A stretch of 24,878 nucleotides of DNA from Bacteroidales bacterium (GTDB taxonomy: Bacteria; Bacteroidota; Bacteroidia; Bacteroidales; Dysgonomonadaceae). A model generated the notes under the pieces. That model had not been told where the DNA came from. It ran no database searches and saw nothing but the letters and a program-made list of their open reading frames with translations. The stretch covers positions 1 to 24,878 of the forward strand of contig JAAYFR010000265.1 of NCBI GenBank assembly GCA_012728155.1. The letters run 5' to 3'. Shown here in pieces: positions 8,114 through 16,763 of this stretch (position 1 is the stretch's first letter; each line of letters begins with the position of its first letter). A program made the position numbers and the translations under genes.

Positions 8114-8353
8114 CTATTGATGTCTCTTTCTGATTACTTTTGTTAATTCACCCATCTTAGGGTTAATTTTCTCCTTTCCCCCTCTACTAGCTCCTTTGGG
8201 CATTGTCAGGGTAGCTATCGCAAAAAGATTATCCTTGTTGTTTTGATAAATTTGGTTGTTAAAAAAGTGAGGAATTGACATAACTACACACATTTGATAC
8301 AAATGTAAACGAGTGTTGTCGCATCTCATTTTTTTGTCAGGAGATATGTTCAT
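8114..8353 (-). CDS. Doubtful 79-residue hypothetical ORF
   Basis: I do not recognise this protein. Its ATG overlaps the ybeY stop in an ATGA arrangement, which is how translationally coupled genes often look. The product is basic at its C-terminus (a KGASRGGKEKINPK stretch) with no domain, signal peptide or membrane segment. Against it: composition is uneven, a -7-like box (TACATTTG) and a 7-base hairpin lie inside the frame at 8290-8307, and the same DNA is partly open on the plus strand. It could instead be non-coding, or the remains of a dispersed repeat. It occupies most of the 373-base stretch between mnmG and ybeY, which otherwise holds only the mnmG -7 box. Confidence 0.2.
   Translation of the reverse strand: MNISPDKKMRCDNTRLHLYQMCVVMSIPHFFNNQIYQNNKDNLFAIATLTMPKGASRGGKEKINPKMGELTKVIRKRHQ
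8290..8307 (-). promoter_or_regulatory. Hairpin overlapping a TACATTTG -7-like box
   Basis: ACATTTG (8290-8296) pairs perfectly with CAAATGT (8300-8306) around a 3-base loop. On the minus strand bases 8300-8307 read TACATTTG, matching TANNTTTG. No TTTG lies 19-21 bases upstream, so promoter function is only possible. If real, it would start a transcript about 315 bases upstream of mnmG. Confidence 0.25.
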
Positions 8354-8763
8354 CTTATTTTTAAAGCCTCTTCCTCAGCTGCTTTCATCTGTTGTTGCTC
8401 AGCATCTGATTTGTCATTCATGCCACACAAATGTAATATGCCGTGGATAATGACTCGGTAGAGTTCTTCTTGGGGATCGGTGTCGTATTGAATTGAATTG
8501 GAGTATACCGTGTCGAGACTGATAAAGATATCACCCGAAATGCGATCGCCTTCTGAATAATCGAATGTGATGATATCTGTATAAAAATCATGTTGCAGGT
8601 AGTGCTGGTTAATTTCCAGAATTTTTTCGTCGTTACAGAAAAGATAGGAGATGTCGCCCGTCTCTCTTCCATAATTTTTCGCCACGGTTTTTATCCAGTT
8701 GGCTGTCTCCCTTTTTTTTATTTTCGGGAAATTGATATTTTCAGAATTAAAACGTATAGCCAT
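8350..8763 (-). CDS. ybeY: Endoribonuclease YbeY (rRNA maturation factor)
   Basis: Metal-dependent single-strand endoribonuclease needed for 16S rRNA 3'-end maturation and 70S quality control. The 137 residues are slightly below the usual 150. The metal motif reads HGILHLCGMND, giving H107 and H111 at the right spacing. The third position of the canonical H-x3-H-x5-H motif, residue 117, is Asp rather than His. The preceding HDFYTDIITFDYSEGDRISGD corresponds to the family's TDVLSFP...GDI region. It starts 38 bases after the SpmA/SpmB-like gene and is probably cotranscribed with it. The ATG at 8763 begins MAIRFNSENINFP, with no better alternative. Confidence 0.92.
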   Translation of the reverse strand: MAIRFNSENINFPKIKKRETANWIKTVAKNYGRETGDISYLFCNDEKILEINQHYLQHDFYTDIITFDYSEGDRISGDIFISLDTVYSNSIQYDTDPQEELYRVIIHGILHLCGMNDKSDAEQQQMKAAEEEALKIR

Positions 8764-8801
8764 TTTATTAACATTTATTCAGCTGGAGAATCCTTTATAT
8801 T

Positions 8802-10034
8802 TTATCCGAAAAAGAGGTAGGCCACAAAAATAGCGGCAATAATACCTGCCAAATCAGCCAAAAGCGCATAGGGAACGGTATAGCGGGAATTTTTGATGTT
8901 CACGGCGCCGTAGTAAACAGCCACAATATAGAAAGTGGTGTCGGTAGCTCCTTGAAAAACGGCCGACAATCTTCCGGCGAATGAATCGGCACCAAAAGTC
9001 TGCATGGCATCGATCATCATTCCACGGGCGCCACTGCCGCTCAATGGGTTCATCAGTGCTGTGGGCATACCGTCCACCCAACGGGTATCCATTCCCGTCA
9101 TTGCCACCAGATCACGCAACCCTTCCATCAGGAAATCCATCGCTCCGGAAGCCCTGAAAACGCCGATACCGACCAGGATGGCGATCAGGAAGGGGATAAT
9201 GGTGACAGCGGTTTTAAAGCCTTCTTTCGCTCCATCGATAAATGCGTCAAAGATATTGATCTTACTACGTAGTGCCTTTACAATAAAAAGGACGATGATG
9301 GTGAAGAGGAAGATGTTGGCAGCAAGCCCGGAAACAGTATTGATCTGTTCCTGCGGCATAGATTGAAAAAGCAGGATTGTACCCCCTATAATCCCTACCA
9401 TGGCCAATAAAAAGCCCATAATCGCCTTGTTGAAAATATTAATGCGCTGCTTGAGGCAGACGGCAATCATACCCACCAGGGTAGCAGCAAAGGTGGCAAT
9501 CATGATTGGGATAAATACATCGGCAGGATTGGCTGCCCCCATCTGTGCCCGGTAGACCATGATGGTGATGGGGATCAATGTCAGTCCCGATGCATTCAGC
9601 ACTAAGAACATGATCATGGGGTCGGAAGCTGTCTCTTTCTTGGGGTTGATCTCCTGCAGTTCCTGCATCGCCTTCAGTCCGAATGGGGTGGCCGCATTAT
9701 CCAGCCCCAGCATATTGGCCGATATATTCATCAGGATGGAACCGGAAGCAGGATGATTTTTGGGGATGTCAGGGAAGAGCCGTGAGAAAAGAGGAGCGAC
9801 AGCTCTCGAAAAAAGCTCTATCATACCCCCTCGTTCTCCGATCTTCATCACTCCCAGCCATAGCGAAAGCACTCCCGTCAAACCAAGAGAGATTTCGAAA
9901 CCGGTCTTGGCAGATTGATACGTAGAGTTCATGATTTCGGTAAAAACGTTTAGATCTCCGAAGAAAATCAACTTTACCAGAGCCACCACGAAAGCGATCA
10001 GAAAAAAAGCAATCCATATATAATTCAGTACCAT
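8802..10034 (-). CDS. Nucleoside-recognition (Gate) domain membrane protein, SpmA-SpmB fusion type
   Basis: Integral membrane protein of 410 residues with about ten hydrophobic segments and two Gate/nucleoside-recognition domains in one chain. The N-terminal half resembles SpmA: a GLTGVLSLWLGVMKIGERGG stretch near 53-72, then SANMLGLDNAATPFGLKAM. The C-terminal half resembles SpmB: FIDGAKEGFKTAVTIIPFL, then NPLSGSGARGMM. In Bacillus the two halves are separate spore-maturation proteins. In non-sporulating Bacteroidota a fused form is common and its substrate is unknown. The name comes from a domain shared with nucleoside transporters and does not prove nucleoside binding. It lies upstream of ybeY and diverges from the helix-hairpin-helix gene. 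Confidence 0.88.
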   Translation of the reverse strand: MVLNYIWIAFFLIAFVVALVKLIFFGDLNVFTEIMNSTYQSAKTGFEISLGLTGVLSLWLGVMKIGERGGMIELFSRAVAPLFSRLFPDIPKNHPASGSILMNISANMLGLDNAATPFGLKAMQELQEINPKKETASDPMIMFLVLNASGLTLIPITIMVYRAQMGAANPADVFIPIMIATFAATLVGMIAVCLKQRINIFNKAIMGFLLAMVGIIGGTILLFQSMPQEQINTVSGLAANIFLFTIIVLFIVKALRSKINIFDAFIDGAKEGFKTAVTIIPFLIAILVGIGVFRASGAMDFLMEGLRDLVAMTGMDTRWVDGMPTALMNPLSGSGARGMMIDAMQTFGADSFAGRLSAVFQGATDTTFYIVAVYYGAVNIKNSRYTVPYALLADLAGIIAAIFVAYLFFG

Positions 10035-10084
10035 ATTATGCGGAAATCAGAGATATGACGGACATATAGTAGATAAAGATGCAC

Positions 10085-10092
10085 CAAAGATA
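10085..10092 (-). promoter_or_regulatory. -7 box for the SpmA/SpmB-like gene and ybeY
   Basis: The minus strand reads TATCTTTG, a full match to TANNTTTG, 50 bases before the ATG at 10034. A convincing -33 TTTG is not found at 19-21 bases. The remaining part of this 235-base divergent gap is AT-rich with no gene; no clear promoter for the plus-strand gene at 10270 was found. Confidence 0.5.
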
Positions 10093-10269
10093 CAATTTAT
10101 GGCAAAAAATTGAAAAGAAAACAATATAATTTCTAACTTTAAGGCAAGTTAATGTGTCGATGTGGATAGTGAAAATAATAGGGTCAATGAAACCGGATGA
10201 TATGATGATTGAACGGATACTATTCGATTCGGTTTGTCGGCATTGGTAAATTAGCACATTAGGAAGAGC

Positions 10270-11004
10270 ATGCGTTGGAAAGATTTCTTATATTTTCAAA
10301 GAGGTTCGAAAATAGCAGTAGTCCTGTTGCTAATTCTTATTGTGTTGACCCTTATTTTGAATTTGCTGCTCTCTTATAGAAACTCATCGGATATTATTCT
10401 TACGCAGAACGATTCAATAGTGAGGGAGTTCGAAGAGTTTCGGCAGGCACTGAAATGGGAGGATTCTTCTGCGGTTGTCGCTGCTGTTGAGAGAAGGGAG
10501 TTTGCTTCTCATCACGAACATTCCGATCTCTCTCAGCGCAATCCTTCACGAAATGATCATCGCTCCTCTTCCCGGATCGCTTATCCATCCATAGAAAAAC
10601 TTTCTAAAGGGGAGACTATCTTATTGAATGCGTCAGATACGGCCGAGTGGAAAAAAATTCCCGGGATAGGCAGTGTATATGCATCTCGTATTGTACAATA
10701 CCGGAATCTGTTGGGTGGCTTCTCGCACGTTGAGCAATTGTTGGAAGTGTATGGCATTGATCAGGAACTTTTCTCTCGCATTGCTGTTTATATTGAGGCG
10801 GATGGCAATTTCCGCAGATTACAGATCAATGAAGCAGATTTTAAAGACCTTTTGAGTCATCCCTACCTGAATTACAAGCAGGTACAAGCGATTATGAATA
10901 TTCGCCGGAAAAAGGGAGATATTGTCTCTATACGTGAGTTGTCTTTTCTCGATGAGTTCACGACGGATGATATTCTCCGTTTAGAACCCTATCTGGAATT
11001 TTAA
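10270..11004 (+). CDS. Membrane-anchored helix-hairpin-helix (ComEA-like) protein
   Basis: A 244-residue protein with one N-terminal transmembrane segment (about 14-36, preceded by R2, K4, R11 and K14), a polar, poorly conserved-looking linker (about 40-115), and two helix-hairpin-helix units. The first has KKIPGIGSVYASRIVQYRN at 128-146; the second is at about 184-244 with LLSHPYLNYKQVQAIMNIR. HhH units of this kind bind DNA non-specifically, as in ComEA. By the positive-inside rule the HhH part should face the periplasm, as in ComEA, but this is inference. Similar proteins are widespread in Bacteroidota and mostly uncharacterised. It diverges from the SpmA/SpmB-like gene and ends 126 bases before the macroglobulin ATG. 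Confidence 0.8.
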   Translation: MRWKDFLYFQRGSKIAVVLLLILIVLTLILNLLLSYRNSSDIILTQNDSIVREFEEFRQALKWEDSSAVVAAVERREFASHHEHSDLSQRNPSRNDHRSSSRIAYPSIEKLSKGETILLNASDTAEWKKIPGIGSVYASRIVQYRNLLGGFSHVEQLLEVYGIDQELFSRIAVYIEADGNFRRLQINEADFKDLLSHPYLNYKQVQAIMNIRRKKGDIVSIRELSFLDEFTTDDILRLEPYLEF

Positions 11005-11130
11005 GTGATGCCGTTGAAAATTAATTATTATGCTTCGATAGATCGGAATAAATTATCGGGATGATTAAAATATTTATTTATTCATTATACAAGTGGTGAT
11101 TCTTGGCTCTTGTATCTAATTTTTTATCGT

Positions 11131-14100
11131 ATGAAACACTTATCGCTTCGTTTTCTTTTAGCCTTATCGACGGCTTTTTTATTATTTTCGACCGGATGCA
11201 ATTCAACAAAGAGGCAAGAGGTTGATCCGGAATTTGCCCGTTATATTTCGGCTTTTACCTATGGAAATATCTCTTCTGATGCATTTATCCAGATTGAACT
11301 TTTGCAGGAAATTCCCGCTGTGGAATTGAATGCGGAGGTGAAAGAGAAATTATTTTCGGTATCTCCCTCTTTGAAAGGAGAGACTTTCTGGGTAGATGGG
11401 AATACCATCCGTTTTGTACCCAATGCGGGAGAGCTGAAACCGGGGAAGGAGTACCAAATCGGGTTTCATTTGGGGAAAGTGCTGAAAGTAGAAGAGAAAT
11501 TTCGGCAATTCAATTTTTCGGTACGTGTAAATGAGCAGAGTTTTACCGCCGATCTACTTCCATTTTCGCCGATGAGTGTCTCTGATCTGATCTGGAACAG
11601 GGTAGAAGTGACGATGAATACTTCCAATCCTGTTTCGCCGGACGATGTTGCTAAAATGTTCGAAGTGAAAGGGGCAAAGCACCGCCGGATACAGGTAAAG
11701 CCTTCCGGATCCACCTCGTTCCATGTCTCGATAGACAGCCTGCTGCGGACGGATAAGCCACAACAATATTTGCTGACCATCGACGGGAAAAAAATTGACT
11801 CGAAGAAAAAACTTGAATATACTATTGATATCCCTGCTTTATCTAAAAATCATTTTGAAGTGACTGATGTGCGTATTGTACAACAATCCGATCCGCATAT
11901 ACGGTTGACTTTCAGTGATCCCGTATCGCAGACGCAGGATGTGAGAGGATTGATTCTCTTCTCCGGTGTGAAGAATTTCACCTACCGTGTCGACAAGAAT
12001 GTAATTAAGATATACCCTGAGATCTTGCCTAAAGGGCAGATAGAACTGCAGATCTATGAGGGTATTCAAAATAATTCTGGTCTGAACCTCGACAAAACCT
12101 ATTTCTATCAATTGCGGGTGGCGGACGACAAGCCACGGATAAAATTTGAAAAGAGCGGGAATATCCTCCCCGATGCGGATCAGCTACTGTTGCCATTTAG
12201 CGCTGTCAATCTCTGGGCGGTGGATCTGCAGGTGGTGAAAATATATCGTAATAACCTCCTTTATTATCTGCAGTCCTCTTCCCTGAACAATAACCAGTCG
12301 AGTAGCGAGTTGCGCCGTTTTGGACGGTTGGTAATGAAGAAACGGATTCGTCTGGATAGTGACAAACAGTTGGATTTGTCGAAATGGAACAATTTCTCCA
12401 TCGACCTATCTGAAATGATCGGGAAAGATCCCGGCGCACTTTATATGGTACAGCTCTCCATGCGGGCCGATTATTCGCTCTATCCCTGTGAAGGGGTAAG
12501 GCCGCAGATTCCGGATGAAGCAGCCATGAAACGCTTCTCTGATGAACGGATCTCTGAACAGGATGAGGCGCTATGGGACGAACCATATCCTTATTACTAT
12601 GAGCCGATGGACTGGAGTGAATATAAATGGGAGGAGCGGGATAACCCTTGTAAGCCGACCTATTATTTGAACCGGGAACGCAGGATAGAGACAATGGTCA
12701 TGTCGTCGAATGTGGGGATTATTGCCAAGGCGGGACAAAATCATACCATGAGTGTGGCGGTGACCGATATTCTCTCCACCGAACCCATCTCCGGTGCGGA
12801 GGTGACACTCTATAATTATCAGATGCAGGCGATGGGCTCGGCCAAAACCGACCGTCATGGCTTTGTGGAGATCGACTATAAGAAAGGGCGTCCCTTTGTT
12901 GTGACGGCTGCTCGTGGTGATGATATCGGCTATCTGGAAGTGGCAGACCAGGCATCGCTATCGCTTAGCCGGTTCGATATAAGCGGAAAAGAGGTACAGA
13001 AAGGACTGAAAGGATATATTTATACCGAGCGCGGTGTCTGGCGTCCCGGTGACACCATTTTCGTCTCGTTTATCCTTGAGGAGAAGGAGAAAAAACTGCC
13101 GGAGAAGCATCCGGTGACACTTGAGGTTTTTACACCCCGGGGACAATTCTACCATAGGCAGGTAAAAAGTGATGGCCTGAACGGATTTTATACTTTTGCC
13201 GTACCTACCGGTCCATCTGTGGAGACCGGTGTATGGCAGGGATTGGTAAAGGTAGGCGGCACCACTTTCCATAAGTCGCTTCGTATTGAGACGATCAAAC
13301 CCAACCGGTTGAGAGTACGTCTGGATACCGACTCCATTATCGATGCTTCCAGTGGCGTTATTTCCGGCACGCTCACATCGCAATGGTTGCATGGGGCACC
13401 TGCCTCAAACCTGAAGGCGGATGTAGACCTGACACTTTATGCGTCTGATAATCCATTCAAGAGGTATACCGGTTATTCGTTCAATAATCCGACAGTGAAG
13501 TTTGAAACAAGCAAGACGAAAATATTCGAAGGGGTACTCAATGCGTCTGGTGTGGCAGGCGTAAATGCCAAACTACCCGTGGCTGAAAATGCGCCGGGCA
13601 TGTTACGCGGGAATATTCTTTCTCGGGTGTATGAAAGCGGTGGGGATATGAGTTTTTATGCCCAGACCGTTTTCTATTCGCCTTATAAGAGATATGTAGG
13701 AGTGAAAGCACCGGCATTGCCTCCGGGAGAGTTCCATGAAACCGATAGTTCTATCCCGTTTGATGTGGTTACGATAGATGCATATGGTAAACTTGTCTCG
13801 GGAAATGTGGAATATAGTGTCTATAAGCTCAACTGGAGCTGGTGGTGGAACAGTACCCGGGAAGACCTGGGCTCTTACGTGAATAATACAGCTGCCAATG
13901 TGGTGGCCAACGGTAAGGTGGCACTCACGGATGGTAAAGGCAAAATCGATTTTCAGGTGAATTACCCCGATTGGGGTCGTTACCTGCTTCTGGTGAGGGA
14001 TGCGGCAGGTAGACATGCTACAGGAACGATCTTTTATGTGGATTGGCCTTCCTGGCGGGGACGTTCGGCTAAAACCGATCCTGCAGGGTTGACGATGCTG

Positions 14101-16704
14101 TCGTTTTCTACAGACAAACCATCGTATGAAACCGGAGAGAAAGCAACGGTTATCATCCCTAAGAGCTCGGATGGACGTGTGCTGATCACAGTTGAAAACG
14201 GATCGGGAATTCTTCATCGGGAGTGGGTAAAAACCTCCGCGAAAGAAGATACGAAATATGTGATAGAGGTAACGGAAAAGATGACCCCCAACTTCTATCT
14301 CTTTGCCACTATGTTACAACCCCATGCGCAGACGGTCAACGACCTGCCTATCCGGATGTATGGTGTGGTGAACGTGGGTGTGGAGAATAAGCAGAGCCTT
14401 CTCCAGCCGGATATCCGGATGCCGGATACGTTATACCCCGAAAAGGAATTCACCATCTCGGTATCAGAGAAATCGAAGAAACCGATGACCTATACGCTGG
14501 CTGTGGTGGATGAAGGATTACTTGATCTGACCGCCTTCAGGACACCCAATGCGTGGGGTGAGTTCTATGCTCGTGAAGCCTTGGGAGTGCGCACTTGGGA
14601 TCTGTTCGACCGGGTATTGGGAGCGAATACCGGGATGATGGGCCCGCTGTTAAGTATCGGCGGTGATGAAGCATTAAGACCGTCGCGCGACAATGTGAAC
14701 CGGTTCAAGCCGGTGGTGAAATTTATCGGACCGTTTGAGTTGAAAGGGGGTCAGACAAACAGCCATGCCATCAAGTTGCCGCAATATATCGGGTCGGTAC
14801 GTGTGATGGTAGTAGCCGGAGGGAACGGTGCTTATGGTAATGCAGAAAAGAGCGTGGAGGTGAAAAACGACTTGATGACGCTCTCTACGCTTCCGCGTGT
14901 CATAGGGCCAGACGAAGAGGTATGGCTGCCGGTCAATCTTTTCGCAATGGGGAATAGCGTGAAAAATGTAGAGGTCTCTATCCAGACGAAAGGATTACTG
15001 AAACCGGCAGATGGAACGACCAAAAGCGTGTCGTTCGACAAGCCGGGTGATAAGATTGTCTTCTTCAGGTTGGTATCGGGGAAGGAAACCGGAGCGGAGC
15101 AAGTGGAGATTAAAGCGACAGGAAATGGTATGTCGTTCTCTGAAACCATCGATATCGCAGTCCGCAACCCCAATCCGCCTACGGTAATCACCCGGGCGCG
15201 CCTTATCGAGCCGGGAGAATCGGCGATACTCGATATCCGGACGGATGAGGTGCAACCGGAAGATTGGGCTACCCTCGAGCTCTCACGTTTGCCGAGTGTC
15301 AACTTCAGTCAAAATATGAACTATCTACTCGACTATCCACACGGGTGTACCGAACAGATTATATCCCAGGCTTTCCCGTTGCTCTATATGGAAGAATTTA
15401 CCCTGTTGAAAGAGGATGAGAAGAGTCGTATGACAGCAAAGGTGGACGAAGTGATCCGGCTACTTTCTGCCCGACAATTGTCCGATGGTGGATTCATGTA
15501 TTGGTATGGAGATCGTTATTCGTCGGAATGGGTCACTACCTATGCCGGGCATTTCCTGATTGAGGCGAGAAACAGGGGATATGAAGTGGCGGAGAGTGTG
15601 TTGTCGCGCTGGGTTCAATTTCAGCGGAGTGTTGCACAGAACTGGCTGCCTACCAACCCCAATCGTAGTTATTATTCTGTTTCGATGGTCGAACTGCAAC
15701 AGGCATATCGCCTCTATACCCTGGCATTGAGTGGGAATACCGAACTTGGAGCCATGAACCGTATGCGTGAATTGGGCAATTTATCGTTACAGGCACGTTG
15801 GCGGTTGGCTGCGGCTTATGCGCTGGCGGGGAGGAAAGATGTAGCCAATTCACTTGTATTCAATGTTTCGGACGAGGTGGATGCATATAACTTCAACAAC
15901 GATACCTATGGATCGTCCGGACGTGACCAGGCAATGATCCTGGAGACATATCTGTTGCTCGACAATCTGGAAAAAGCGATGTTATTGGCACCATCGGTGG
16001 CAGAGTCATTGTCGTCCCGTTACATCACTACCCAGACTGCCGCTTTCGGACTGGTCTCCATGGCCAAGCTTGCCGCACAGGTCGGTGCAGGAAATATCGA
16101 TGTGAACTGGACATTGAATGGCAAGAAGATGGAGGGAATAAATACGCCGAAAGCGATCTGCCAGATAGATATAAATCCGAATAAGGCGCTTTCCGTGAAT
16201 CTGACTAACAGCGGGGAGTCCAAGCTCTATGCACGCCTTTCGGCACGGACACAACCGCAGGTAGGTGTAGACCAAGAGCCTGTAGAGGGACGCTTTAGGA
16301 TGTCGGTGCAGTATGTAGCTCTGAATGGTGACCCGTTGAATGTGGAGTCGCTTTCGCAAGGGACGGAGTTTACGGCGGTGGTGACTGTGCAGAATAGCAT
16401 AGAGCAGGCATTTACCGACCTGGCGTTGACACAGGTATTCCCGTCCGGATGGGAGGTCTTCAATGAGCGAATGCTTGAAGCGGACACTTCCGGGTCCAAT
16501 GGAGGGTATAGTTACCGGGATATTCGTGACGATCGTGTATTGACCTATTTCAATCTCGGTGCAGGGGAGACAAAGAGATTCGTAGTTCGTTTGCAAGCGG
16601 CTTACCGGGGTAATTATTATCTCCCGCCGGTGTCTTGCCAGGCGATGTATGCGCCGCAGGAAGAGGCGAGGAACAGAGGAATGAGAGTGGCAGTTGTGGA
16701 ATGA
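11131..16704 (+). CDS. Lipoprotein alpha-2-macroglobulin with thioester (YfhM/YfaS type)
   Basis: Giant envelope protein (1857 residues from this ATG) of the bacterial alpha-2-macroglobulin family, thought to trap invading proteases in the periplasm. A short signal peptide ends in STGC with the lipidated Cys at 23. The open frame continues upstream to a TTG at 11110, but the ATG at 11131 gives the proper lipoprotein signal. Several macroglobulin-type beta domains follow. The A2M signature YTLAVVDEGLLDLT starts at 1121. The thioester motif GCTEQ places C1406 and Q1409, so the covalent-trap chemistry is retained. An alpha/alpha toroid follows to about 1660, and a beta domain closes the protein. 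It lies 59 bases upstream of pbpC, the classic yfhM-pbpC pairing. Residues just after C23 (NSTK) lack the acidic surface-export signal, so the periplasmic side is more likely. Confidence 0.96.
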   Translation: MKHLSLRFLLALSTAFLLFSTGCNSTKRQEVDPEFARYISAFTYGNISSDAFIQIELLQEIPAVELNAEVKEKLFSVSPSLKGETFWVDGNTIRFVPNAGELKPGKEYQIGFHLGKVLKVEEKFRQFNFSVRVNEQSFTADLLPFSPMSVSDLIWNRVEVTMNTSNPVSPDDVAKMFEVKGAKHRRIQVKPSGSTSFHVSIDSLLRTDKPQQYLLTIDGKKIDSKKKLEYTIDIPALSKNHFEVTDVRIVQQSDPHIRLTFSDPVSQTQDVRGLILFSGVKNFTYRVDKNVIKIYPEILPKGQIELQIYEGIQNNSGLNLDKTYFYQLRVADDKPRIKFEKSGNILPDADQLLLPFSAVNLWAVDLQVVKIYRNNLLYYLQSSSLNNNQSSSELRRFGRLVMKKRIRLDSDKQLDLSKWNNFSIDLSEMIGKDPGALYMVQLSMRADYSLYPCEGVRPQIPDEAAMKRFSDERISEQDEALWDEPYPYYYEPMDWSEYKWEERDNPCKPTYYLNRERRIETMVMSSNVGIIAKAGQNHTMSVAVTDILSTEPISGAEVTLYNYQMQAMGSAKTDRHGFVEIDYKKGRPFVVTAARGDDIGYLEVADQASLSLSRFDISGKEVQKGLKGYIYTERGVWRPGDTIFVSFILEEKEKKLPEKHPVTLEVFTPRGQFYHRQVKSDGLNGFYTFAVPTGPSVETGVWQGLVKVGGTTFHKSLRIETIKPNRLRVRLDTDSIIDASSGVISGTLTSQWLHGAPASNLKADVDLTLYASDNPFKRYTGYSFNNPTVKFETSKTKIFEGVLNASGVAGVNAKLPVAENAPGMLRGNILSRVYESGGDMSFYAQTVFYSPYKRYVGVKAPALPPGEFHETDSSIPFDVVTIDAYGKLVSGNVEYSVYKLNWSWWWNSTREDLGSYVNNTAANVVANGKVALTDGKGKIDFQVNYPDWGRYLLLVRDAAGRHATGTIFYVDWPSWRGRSAKTDPAGLTMLSFSTDKPSYETGEKATVIIPKSSDGRVLITVENGSGILHREWVKTSAKEDTKYVIEVTEKMTPNFYLFATMLQPHAQTVNDLPIRMYGVVNVGVENKQSLLQPDIRMPDTLYPEKEFTISVSEKSKKPMTYTLAVVDEGLLDLTAFRTPNAWGEFYAREALGVRTWDLFDRVLGANTGMMGPLLSIGGDEALRPSRDNVNRFKPVVKFIGPFELKGGQTNSHAIKLPQYIGSVRVMVVAGGNGAYGNAEKSVEVKNDLMTLSTLPRVIGPDEEVWLPVNLFAMGNSVKNVEVSIQTKGLLKPADGTTKSVSFDKPGDKIVFFRLVSGKETGAEQVEIKATGNGMSFSETIDIAVRNPNPPTVITRARLIEPGESAILDIRTDEVQPEDWATLELSRLPSVNFSQNMNYLLDYPHGCTEQIISQAFPLLYMEEFTLLKEDEKSRMTAKVDEVIRLLSARQLSDGGFMYWYGDRYSSEWVTTYAGHFLIEARNRGYEVAESVLSRWVQFQRSVAQNWLPTNPNRSYYSVSMVELQQAYRLYTLALSGNTELGAMNRMRELGNLSLQARWRLAAAYALAGRKDVANSLVFNVSDEVDAYNFNNDTYGSSGRDQAMILETYLLLDNLEKAMLLAPSVAESLSSRYITTQTAAFGLVSMAKLAAQVGAGNIDVNWTLNGKKMEGINTPKAICQIDINPNKALSVNLTNSGESKLYARLSARTQPQVGVDQEPVEGRFRMSVQYVALNGDPLNVESLSQGTEFTAVVTVQNSIEQAFTDLALTQVFPSGWEVFNERMLEADTSGSNGGYSYRDIRDDRVLTYFNLGAGETKRFVVRLQAAYRGNYYLPPVSCQAMYAPQEEARNRGMRVAVVE

Positions 16705-16763
16705 TATATGGGTGACAAAATATCGTCAGTCGAACGATTTGGTTGCGATCATACGATGAGATA

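Noticed and set aside
11110..11130. Upstream TTG start for the macroglobulin (7 extra residues)
   Set aside because: The ATG at 11131 begins a normal lipoprotein signal peptide (MKHLSLRFLLALS...STGC); the extension would spoil it.
13603..14217. Minus-strand 204-codon frame inside the macroglobulin gene
   Set aside because: Antisense to a continuous 1857-codon gene with clear family motifs; no independent support.
16743..16763. TTG start for pbpC (7 extra residues)
   Set aside because: The in-frame ATG at 16764 is stronger and loses no domain.
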